NCBI GenBank assembly: GCA_963169055.1
Contig: CAUJFU010000079.1
Coordinates: forward strand, 1-17,911
Length of the DNA: 17,911 bases
From: Myxococcota bacterium
GTDB lineage: Bacteria; Myxococcota_C; UBA6777
Direction of reading: 5' to 3'
Shown: piece after piece, positions 7,431-13,623 of the stretch
Numbering within the stretch: position 1 is the first letter of the stretch
Layout of the letters: each line of letters opens with the position of its first letter
Notes under the pieces: model-generated
The model's input: the letters and a program-made list of their open reading frames with translations, nothing else
Databases searched by the model: none
What the model was told of the DNA's origin: nothing
Made by a program: the position numbers and the translations under genes

Positions 7431-7459
7431 TTGACGGGTCTCAGTAGATGCGTTGTGAT
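7431..7459 (+). promoter_or_regulatory. Possible sigma70-type promoter for cdaA
   Basis: TTGACG (7431-7436), 17-nt spacer, TGTGAT (7454-7459): 5 of 6 and 4 of 6 matches. The start point near 7466 would lie 42 nt before ATG 7508, which agrees with the chosen cdaA start and would exclude a start at ATG 7448. The rest of the 226-nt folP-cdaA gap holds only small hairpins, such as CGTGT-TTTTC-ACACG near 7459-7473. Confidence 0.35.
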
Positions 7460-7507
7460 CGTGTTTTTCACACGGTTGCAGGCTTCTCGAACGCAAAGAT
7501 TTTTTCT

Positions 7508-9463
7508 ATGAGAGAATGGTTGTTACAATTCACCACGAACTTGGGGCTGACGTTGGCTTGGCCGGATCGTTTTTTTTGGGTGGCCTTGTTTGATATCCTC
7601 CTTGTATACTATTTGTTGTATCGGGGTCTTTTGTTGCTCAAAGGCACAAAAGCAGTTCGGATGTTGCTCGGCCTGTTGTTGGTGGTTGCATCGTACTTTG
7701 TCTCCCGCCAGTTTGGGATGCAGACCTTTTCTTTCATTCTCGATCAATTTTTTAACTCGTTTATCTTGGTGATCTTGATCATCTTTCAAGACGATCTGCG
7801 CCGTGGTCTGAGCCGTGTGGGAATTAACCCCTTCCAGCGAGGGGTTCGCCTCTCCGAAGAAGAGATGGCCGGACTCGACGAGATGGTCAAAGCCGTCAAC
7901 GTCCTCTCTACCAAAAAAGTCGGGGCCTTGATCGTAATCGAGCGTGCTGCGGATATCCGCGATCACGTCCAAGAAGGAACCCCGATCGATGCGGTGATCT
8001 CCGAAGAATTGTTATTCAGCCTGTTTCTTCCGTATTCTCCGCTGCATGACGGCGCTGCGGTGCTTCATCAAGGCCGAATCGTGCGCGCAGGTTGCTTTTT
8101 GCCTCTCACGCAAAACCCCGAGATATCCAAACACCTTGGCACTCGACACCGCGCTGCCATCGGCCTCACCGAATCAACCGATGCCTTGGTGGTGGTCGTC
8201 TCCGAAACAGACGGGAAGATATCTCTTTGTCGTGACGGAAAGATCACCCGAGGTCTCGATCCTTCGGCTCTTTACAACGAAGTTCTCGCTGCCCTTTGGC
8301 CCCGCGCTCCCCAACTCCTCGAACAAAAGTCGCTTTCTCCCGAAGCCAAAGCCGCCGAGAAAAAGCCTGCCGAGAAAAAAGCTGCTGAGAAAAAGCCCGC
8401 TGATCCGCCAAAGATCCCCGTCACCACTCGCGTTGAACCCTTCAAAGATGTCGAGACGCAAAGTGCCTTGCCCACATCCCCCCCGACTTCTTCGGCACCC
8501 AATCCCAATCCAAACAACAGCAATACCCGCCTGAAACCATTTAAGCCCAAGCAAGAGACCAAAAAGTCTTTCCAAAGCGAGATCCGTACGACCACGAGCG
8601 ATAGCGGTAAGCATACCGATACACGGTTGAAGCCGTTGATGATCACGGAAACGGTCTGGAACGCACGCAACGAGGACGAAAAAGATTCGAATCTGGATGC
8701 TTCTCGTCTCGATGAACCCAAGCGAGCGACCGAAAGCCCCGTCCCACGCCAAGAAGACCGCAGCACGGACAAATCCGATCGGGCTTCTGATCCGTCCAAG
8801 CCGACCCCTCTCAAACAAGTCACCGAACCGCCCAAGCCAGCCGCCCCCAAGCAGATCGTCGTCAAGCGCATCGATATGGAGGACGCCGTTGACGGTGAAG
8901 ACCGCATCGACTTTAACGCTCCCACCAAGGAATCCCCAAAAACAGCGCAGCCCTCCGCGCCCGATGCCACAAAAGATCCCGCAAAAGCACAACAGAACGA
9001 AAAACCTCCTCCAAAACATTCGGGTTCCTTCTCTTCGTTCAAAGAACCCTCCAAATCTTTTGTCACCCGCCCTACGGACGAATCGAAGCCTTTCAAAAAC
9101 ACCGATTCTTCCGCCTCTTCGGCGCAAGAGCCGAAGAGCGCAAAAGAGGCGCAGCCCTCCGTTTCGCTCGCCTCTGAATCGATGTCTCCAAACACAACCG
9201 ATGTCCCGACTCCCGCTGCGCAGACGGTGATCTCCAAGGGAACACGCTCAGAACAGGAGAGTCCGTCGGAATCGCCCGATCTGTCGAACGTTCCAACGGT
9301 GATGTTGGGCAAGATCCCTGCGGCGGCGGAGAGCGATCCCGAATTCGACCGCGATCTACCCCGATCGCCCTATTCTTCGGCGATCTTGCCGAACCCAAGG
9401 GCCGCAAATACGCCTGTTCCTTCAGGAGAAAAAGCGCCGCCTGACCCGGATGCTTCGGCCTGA
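7508..9463 (+). CDS. cdaA: Diadenylate cyclase CdaA with very long disordered C-terminal tail
   Basis: Makes c-di-AMP from two ATP at the membrane. ATG 7508 gives 651 residues and a normal CdaA beginning (MREWLLQF...); an in-frame ATG at 7448 would add 20 unlikely residues. Three membrane helices (about 23-43, 50-66, 76-94) precede FQDDLRRGLSR, then the DAC domain (about 115-260) with catalytic HDGAAVL (180-186) and THE ATP-contacting GTRHRAAIG (211-219), both intact. From about 270 to 651 the protein is Pro/Ser/Lys/Glu/Thr-rich and probably disordered: AEKKP repeats (283-297), three TR(V/L)(E/K)P(F/L) motifs (307, 340, 372), then acidic/basic low complexity. Typical CdaA has about 270-300 residues, so the tail more than doubles it. 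By topology the tail is cytoplasmic. It is followed after 18 nt by cdaR and then glmM, the classical c-di-AMP operon. Confidence 0.95.
   Translation: MREWLLQFTTNLGLTLAWPDRFFWVALFDILLVYYLLYRGLLLLKGTKAVRMLLGLLLVVASYFVSRQFGMQTFSFILDQFFNSFILVILIIFQDDLRRGLSRVGINPFQRGVRLSEEEMAGLDEMVKAVNVLSTKKVGALIVIERAADIRDHVQEGTPIDAVISEELLFSLFLPYSPLHDGAAVLHQGRIVRAGCFLPLTQNPEISKHLGTRHRAAIGLTESTDALVVVVSETDGKISLCRDGKITRGLDPSALYNEVLAALWPRAPQLLEQKSLSPEAKAAEKKPAEKKAAEKKPADPPKIPVTTRVEPFKDVETQSALPTSPPTSSAPNPNPNNSNTRLKPFKPKQETKKSFQSEIRTTTSDSGKHTDTRLKPLMITETVWNARNEDEKDSNLDASRLDEPKRATESPVPRQEDRSTDKSDRASDPSKPTPLKQVTEPPKPAAPKQIVVKRIDMEDAVDGEDRIDFNAPTKESPKTAQPSAPDATKDPAKAQQNEKPPPKHSGSFSSFKEPSKSFVTRPTDESKPFKNTDSSASSAQEPKSAKEAQPSVSLASESMSPNTTDVPTPAAQTVISKGTRSEQESPSESPDLSNVPTVMLGKIPAAAESDPEFDRDLPRSPYSSAILPNPRAANTPVPSGEKAPPDPDASA
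8354..8398 (+). repeat. 15-bp tandem repeat coding AEKKx in cdaA
   Basis: Three near-identical 15-bp units (8354-8368, 8369-8383, 8384-8398) encode AEKKP, AEKKA and AEKKP at the start of the CdaA tail. A homopolymeric A-run in each unit makes the site prone to slippage. Confidence 0.7.
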
Positions 9464-9481
9464 GATCTCGGAGGTTTTTGG

Positions 9482-10636
9482 ATGTTGTCTTGGTTGCGCG
9501 CTGCGTTGTTTGAGAATCTTGGACTCAAGCTGTTTGCGTTCTTTTTGTCGGTGGTCTTGTTTCGTTATGTCAAAGGCGAGCAAGACCGCGTTTCGACGGT
9601 CGAAGTCAAAGTGCTTTATAAACTACCCAAGAATCTTGTGATGGTCTCCGAAGCGGTCTCCATCCTCAAGGTGACGTTGCGTGGGCCCGAAACCAAGCTG
9701 CGCGGAGTCGATTCCCATCCGCTGTCCTACACGTTCCAATTGAAGAATGTTTCGCCCGGCCCGACGCAATACCAGCTTTATGTCGAACAGTTGCGTCCGC
9801 TGTTTCCCCCCGAAGTCCAAGTCATCCGTTTGAGTCCGTCCATTCTGAATTTTGAACTGGACAAAGTCGCAAAAAGCACGCTCCCTGTGCGTGTGCAGAT
9901 TCAAGGCATCATGCCGCTTGGCTATAAGTTATTGCCTCCTGTGAATGCCTTTCCTCTTGAAGTCCCAATCGAAGGCCCCGAAAGCATCGTCAAAACGCTC
10001 CGCCATGTCCCGACTCGCTCCCTCGATATCTCCGGGATCACCCAAGATACCGTGCGCGAGCTTTTGCTCGAAACCCCCGGACGTTATGTGCAGTTTTTGG
10101 GAGTTCCCAAAGTGCGCGTCAAACTGCGCGTTCATCGGGTCTTGGACAAAAAACGATTCGCTCAGCTCCCGATCAAACTTCATGGATTCCCTGTCTCTGC
10201 GCAAACACAAGTCTCTCTTGCCCAAGAAACCGCCGATGTCACTTTGTTCGGCCCGCTCTCGCAACTTCATCCTCTCCAAGCCAAAGACGTGATCGTCGAA
10301 GCCGATGCCACCCCATTCTCCACCAAAGGCGCAGGAACCTACGATGTCCCTTTGCGTGTGCGGTTTGCGGCTCCTGATCTCAAAGTCGTCTCTCCTCCCA
10401 CCCCCACGACTGTTCAGATCACCGTCAAGATCACGGCTACTCCGCCTGCTCCGCACACTCCCCCTCAACGAAGGGAAGAGGCCCCCCCAGAACGTCGCGC
10501 AGAACCGACGAAGGCCCGTAAAAAGCCGAAGACCCGCAAAAAGCCGAAAGCCCGCAAAAAATCGAAGACCCGCAAAAAATTGCCTCCATCCGATGGGAAA
10601 AGTGCAAAGAGCGAAGACAAAGAAGACAGCGAATAG
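9482..10636 (+). CDS. cdaR: CdaR (YbbR-domain) regulator of CdaA
   Basis: Membrane-anchored extracytoplasmic protein that modulates CdaA in Firmicutes; the role here is inferred from the operon. 384 residues; ATG 9482 follows GGAGG (9469-9473) by 8 nt. One membrane helix (about 12-29) ends FRYVKGEQ, the usual YbbR start. About three YbbR-like beta repeats follow (roughly 30-125, 130-220, 225-320), each with a V-x-V-x-(I/L)-x-G or LRGPE/IEGPE/LFGPLS-type turn. Residues 325-384 form a charged tail with four copies of K(A/T)RKK(P/S/L), then an acidic end. By topology the tail is outside the cytoplasm, where it could bind an anionic envelope polymer. It is coupled to glmM through a 22-bp repeat. 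Confidence 0.88.
   Translation: MLSWLRAALFENLGLKLFAFFLSVVLFRYVKGEQDRVSTVEVKVLYKLPKNLVMVSEAVSILKVTLRGPETKLRGVDSHPLSYTFQLKNVSPGPTQYQLYVEQLRPLFPPEVQVIRLSPSILNFELDKVAKSTLPVRVQIQGIMPLGYKLLPPVNAFPLEVPIEGPESIVKTLRHVPTRSLDISGITQDTVRELLLETPGRYVQFLGVPKVRVKLRVHRVLDKKRFAQLPIKLHGFPVSAQTQVSLAQETADVTLFGPLSQLHPLQAKDVIVEADATPFSTKGAGTYDVPLRVRFAAPDLKVVSPPTPTTVQITVKITATPPAPHTPPQRREEAPPERRAEPTKARKKPKTRKKPKARKKSKTRKKLPPSDGKSAKSEDKEDSE
10511..10582 (+). repeat. 18-bp tandem repeat coding basic tail of CdaR
   Basis: Four 18-bp units in a row (10511, 10529, 10547, 10565) encode KARKKP, KTRKKP, KARKKS and KTRKKL. The A/G difference between KAR and KTR alternates strictly, suggesting an ancestral 36-bp doublet was duplicated. 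Confidence 0.75.
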
Positions 10637-10677
10637 AGCGAAGGAAGACAGCGAATAAAGCGAAGGAAGACAGCGAG
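10622..10677 (+). repeat. 22-bp tandem repeat at the cdaR-glmM junction
   Basis: The core GAAGACAGCGAATA recurs at 10622 and 10644, and its first 11 bases recur at 10666, giving a strict 22-bp period with nearly identical spacers. The first copy holds the cdaR stop (10634-10636). The last supplies the ribosome binding site (GGAAG, 10665-10669) 8 nt before the glmM ATG. Confidence 0.8.
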
Positions 10678-12045
10678 ATGGGCGCACAAAAGCAATTTTT
10701 TGGGACAGATGGTATCCGTGGTGTTGTGAATCAGCCACCGATGACAACGACCATCGCGCATGCTGCGGGAGTTGCGTTGGTGGAGTGGTTGCGGTCGTGC
10801 AAGGCTCCGTTGCGGGTGGTGATCGGTCGAGATACCCGCCGTTCGGGGCCGATGCTTGAAGCTGCATTTGCCGCAGGAGCCGCTGCGATGGGGGCGGAGA
10901 TATCGTTTGTGGGAGTTTTGCCGACGCCTGCCGTGGCGTGGTTGACGTGCGCTGAAGGCGCAGGGGCCGGAGTGATGATCTCGGCTTCACACAATCCTTA
11001 TCAAGACAATGGGATCAAGATCTTCGATGCGCAGGGGCACAAGCTGTCCGATGAAGTCGAGATCCGTCTGGAATCCGCGATGCAGCGCGTGTTGACTGGA
11101 GAGATGATCTTTCCAAACGCCGAGACCATCGGAGATATCCGCGTCGAGCAAGGAGCCTCAGAACGTTTTGTGGCACATCTGCGATCGGCGTGGACGCTTG
11201 AGCGTGGATTGAGCGGGGTGCGTGTGGTGGTCGATACTGCGAATGGAGCGGCCTCTTGGGTTGGACCCGCTTTGTTTGAGGCTCTTGGGGCCGAAGTGGT
11301 CGCGCTGCATGATCAGCCGAACGGGTGCAATATCAACGAGGGTTGTGGTTCGCTTGCGCCGCACATCCTCCAAGACGCTGTGCGCTCGCATCGTGCGCAG
11401 GTCGGTCTGGCGCTAGACGGAGACGCGGACCGCTTGATCGTCGTGGATGAAACGGGGGCGGTTTTGGATGGCGATCATTTGATGATGATGGCGGCGATCC
11501 ATCTTTCGCGGCGTGGTGCTTTGGGCGGAGAGGTCTTGGTGACGACTGTGATGAGCAATCTGGGCCTCGAACGTGCGCTGAAAAAACACGGTATCCGCAT
11601 GGAACGCACACCCGTTGGGGATCGCTATGTCAGCGAACGGATGCGCGCTTTGGGTGCAACGCTTGGCGGAGAACAATCGGGACATCTGATCTTTTCGGAG
11701 TATTCGACCACAGGGGATGGGTTGCTTGCTGCACTTCAGATCCTTGCGTTGATGATCTCCGAAGATCGGCCCCTTTCGTCTCTTGCCGCAGAACTCGAGC
11801 CTTTTCCTCAGATCTTGCGAAACTTTCCTGTGCGCGAGAAACGACCTTGGCAAGATATCCCTGCTTTACGCCTTGCCGTGGCTTCCGCAGAAGCCGAACT
11901 CGGCGCAGACGGGCGGGTCTTGATCCGCTATTCAGGCACAGAAAACAAGCTGCGGATCATGGTCGAAGGCCCGTCGTGGGACTTGATCGAACGCCTCGTC
12001 GACAAACTCCAGCAAGCTTTCGAGACCGAACTGGGCCTCGATTAG
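10678..12045 (+). CDS. glmM: Phosphoglucosamine mutase GlmM
   Basis: Interconverts glucosamine-6-P and glucosamine-1-P on the way to UDP-GlcNAc for peptidoglycan and LPS. 455 residues, normal length. FFGTDGIRG is at the N-terminus (7-15). The phosphoserine loop [15 protein letters not shown] (98-112) has catalytic Ser104. The Mg-binding loop LDGDADR is at 246-252, GEQSGH at 331-336 for sugar contact, and [15 protein letters not shown] (417-431) is the C-terminal phosphate-binding loop. All are intact. ATG 10678 follows a repeat-borne GGAAG. In Firmicutes GlmM binds and inhibits CdaA, so the cdaA-cdaR-glmM linkage suggests the same control here (inference). Confidence 0.97.
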   Translation: MGAQKQFFGTDGIRGVVNQPPMTTTIAHAAGVALVEWLRSCKAPLRVVIGRDTRRSGPMLEAAFAAGAAAMGAEISFVGVLPTPAVAWLTCAEGAGAGVMISASHNPYQDNGIKIFDAQGHKLSDEVEIRLESAMQRVLTGEMIFPNAETIGDIRVEQGASERFVAHLRSAWTLERGLSGVRVVVDTANGAASWVGPALFEALGAEVVALHDQPNGCNINEGCGSLAPHILQDAVRSHRAQVGLALDGDADRLIVVDETGAVLDGDHLMMMAAIHLSRRGALGGEVLVTTVMSNLGLERALKKHGIRMERTPVGDRYVSERMRALGATLGGEQSGHLIFSEYSTTGDGLLAALQILALMISEDRPLSSLAAELEPFPQILRNFPVREKRPWQDIPALRLAVASAEAELGADGRVLIRYSGTENKLRIMVEGPSWDLIERLVDKLQQAFETELGLD

Positions 12046-12115
12046 AGAAGCCGAGCTACAAAAACAAGTTCTGTGTATTTTTCTCAAACCACGAAAACAA
12101 GGGCATTCTCCGATC

Positions 12116-12958
12116 ATGCGGGCTTATCTGGATCTTTTGACGCATCTGCTTGAGCGCGGTGAAGATCGTGAAGATCGAACGGGTGTTGGAACACGCGGTG
12201 TCTTCGGTTATCAGATGCGTTTTGACCTTGCGCAAGGCTTCCCTTTGCTCACGACCAAAAAGCTGTTTGTGCGCGGTATCATTGCCGAGTTGCTGTGGTT
12301 TTTGCGCGGAGATACCGATGCTTCGTGGTTGCAAGCGCAAGGTGTTCGGATCTGGGATCCTTGGGCCACCGCCGAAGAGTGTGCGCGGTTTGGTCGCAAT
12401 GCTGGAGATCTCGGCCCGATCTACGGCCACCAGTGGCGCAATTTTGGTGCAACTCTCCAGCCCGACGGTCGTTACGCATCCGATGGCGTCGATCAGATCC
12501 TTCGGGTGATCGAGGAGATCCGACGCTCGCCTTCTTCACGCCGTTTGATCGTCTCGGCGTGGAACCCCCGTGAAGCCGATCAAGTGACGTTGCCTCCTTG
12601 CCATACGTTGTTTCAATTCTATGTCAGCCGTGGTCGGTTGAGCTGTCAGTTGTACCAACGCTCCGCCGATGTTTTTTTGGGGGTTCCCTTCAATATCGCC
12701 AGTTATGCGCTGTTGACGATGTTGATCGCGCAATGTTGCAATCTGATTGCGGGTGAATTCGTCCATACCTTCGGGGATGTTCATCTCTATCGCAACCACC
12801 TCGATCTCGCTCGCCTCCAATGTTCTCGTGAACCCCGCGTTTTGCCCGCCTTGCACATCAACCCACAAAAGCGCGATATCTTGTCTTTTGCCCCCGAAGA
12901 CTTCCGTATCGAAGGCTACGATCCACACCCCCATATCGTCGCAGAGGTCGCTGTTTGA
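12116..12958 (+). CDS. thyA: Thymidylate synthase ThyA
   Basis: Methylates dUMP to dTMP with methylene-THF, releasing dihydrofolate; cytoplasmic. 280 residues. [11 protein letters not shown] (21-31) binds phosphate, FPLLTTKKL is at 42-50, and WDPW at 80-83. The catalytic Cys162 lies in [12 protein letters not shown] (159-170). [21 protein letters not shown] (178-198) includes the dUMP-binding Arg/Ser/Asp/Asn set, and HxYxNH appears as HLYRNH (223-228). All expected residues are present. The start ATG 12116 lacks a strong ribosome binding site; 70 nt separate it from glmM. The last nine codons, with the stop, are duplicated downstream at the folA start. Confidence 0.97.
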   Translation: MRAYLDLLTHLLERGEDREDRTGVGTRGVFGYQMRFDLAQGFPLLTTKKLFVRGIIAELLWFLRGDTDASWLQAQGVRIWDPWATAEECARFGRNAGDLGPIYGHQWRNFGATLQPDGRYASDGVDQILRVIEEIRRSPSSRRLIVSAWNPREADQVTLPPCHTLFQFYVSRGRLSCQLYQRSADVFLGVPFNIASYALLTMLIAQCCNLIAGEFVHTFGDVHLYRNHLDLARLQCSREPRVLPALHINPQKRDILSFAPEDFRIEGYDPHPHIVAEVAV

Positions 12959-13037
12959 GGACAACGACCGATGGGCCGATCTCCCACATCGTCGCAGAGG
13001 CTGCTGTTGGATGACAAAGACTTTCGAGCCGATCTCC
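12932..13037 (+). repeat. 53-bp tandem duplication spanning the thyA end and folA start
   Basis: Copy 1 is 12932-12984 and copy 2 is 12985-13037, with 42 of 53 positions identical and no indels. Copy 1 encodes the real thyA end, HIVAEVAV-stop. Copy 2 read from 12985 encodes HIVAEAAVG-stop, whose TGA overlaps the folA ATG as ATGA (13011-13014). Copy 1 read from 12958 gives [10 protein letters not shown], matching the folA start MTKTFEPISH. Confidence 0.85.
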
Positions 13038-13574
13038 CATTCTCCCGATCCATCGCGTTTTCCATCCGAAGCGATCTTGCCGCCGCTGGCTCTGATCGTC
13101 GCCATGACTGCCGAGGGCGTGATCGGCTACGCAGGAAGTATGCCTTGGCATGAACCTGCCGATCTACGGTACTTTCGACAGCGAACCATCGGCCATGCCA
13201 TCTTGATGGGCCGCATCACCTACGCATCGATCGGACGGCCCTTACCTGATCGACGAAATCTGATCCTCTCTCAACGCTCCGACTTATACGCCCGTGGGTG
13301 CGAGGTCTTCGCAGATCTTGCAACGGCCCTTGTAGCCGCAAGAACCGAAGATCCATGCCCTGTCGTGATCGGTGGCGCGAAGCTCTACGCTGCAACACTC
13401 CCGCTCGCGACACGCTTGTACGTCACAGAGATCGGCTACGCGGTTCAAGGAGACACATTCTTCCCACCGATCGCACCTTCTTCTTGGCGCGAGATCGAAC
13501 GTTTTGAAGCCCAAGGACAAGCCGGTCCCTTGCGCTTTTTGACCTTGGCGCGTACACATCCCACACCATCCTGA
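13011..13574 (+). CDS. folA: Dihydrofolate reductase
   Basis: Reduces dihydrofolate, produced by the upstream ThyA, to THF with NADPH. 187 residues from ATG 13011. LALIVAMTAEGVIG (26-39) is the Met20-loop region and MPWHEPADLRYFRQ (44-57) includes the catalytic acid Asp51 (Asp27 in E. coli). MGRITYASIGRPLP is at 66-79 and VIGGAKLY at 119-126 (NADPH). The usual enzyme begins just before LALIV, so this start adds about 25 residues. An alternative is TTG 13077 (165 residues), but the N-terminus is also conserved in the duplicated copy upstream, which supports translation from 13011. The ribosome binding site is weak (AGAGG, 11 nt away). Its pairing with thyA is a common arrangement. Confidence 0.93.
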   Translation: MTKTFEPISHSPDPSRFPSEAILPPLALIVAMTAEGVIGYAGSMPWHEPADLRYFRQRTIGHAILMGRITYASIGRPLPDRRNLILSQRSDLYARGCEVFADLATALVAARTEDPCPVVIGGAKLYAATLPLATRLYVTEIGYAVQGDTFFPPIAPSSWREIERFEAQGQAGPLRFLTLARTHPTPS

Positions 13575-13613
13575 TTTTTTGTCTTCTTCTCCCACCGATA
13601 GCCCCGAGCGCAT

Positions 13614-13618
13614 GGAGG
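13614..13618 (+). promoter_or_regulatory. Ribosome binding site favouring a GTG start
   Basis: GGAGG lies 5 nt before GTG 13624 and overlaps a possible in-frame ATG at 13612. The ATG itself has no ribosome binding site, and a further in-frame TTG at 13579 has none either. Confidence 0.55.
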
Positions 13619-13623
13619 TTTTT

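Noticed and set aside
7448-7507. Longer cdaA start at ATG 7448
   Set aside because: It overlaps the promoter candidate, has no clear ribosome binding site, and adds 20 residues before a normal CdaA N-terminus.
8272-9312. 346-codon minus-strand open frame opposite the CdaA tail, which might mean the tail region is a different gene
   Set aside because: It is Ser/Gly/Phe/Arg-rich low complexity, the complement of the Pro/Ser/Lys tail, without a ribosome binding site; the plus frame is continuous with the cyclase domain and ends just before the cdaR ribosome binding site.
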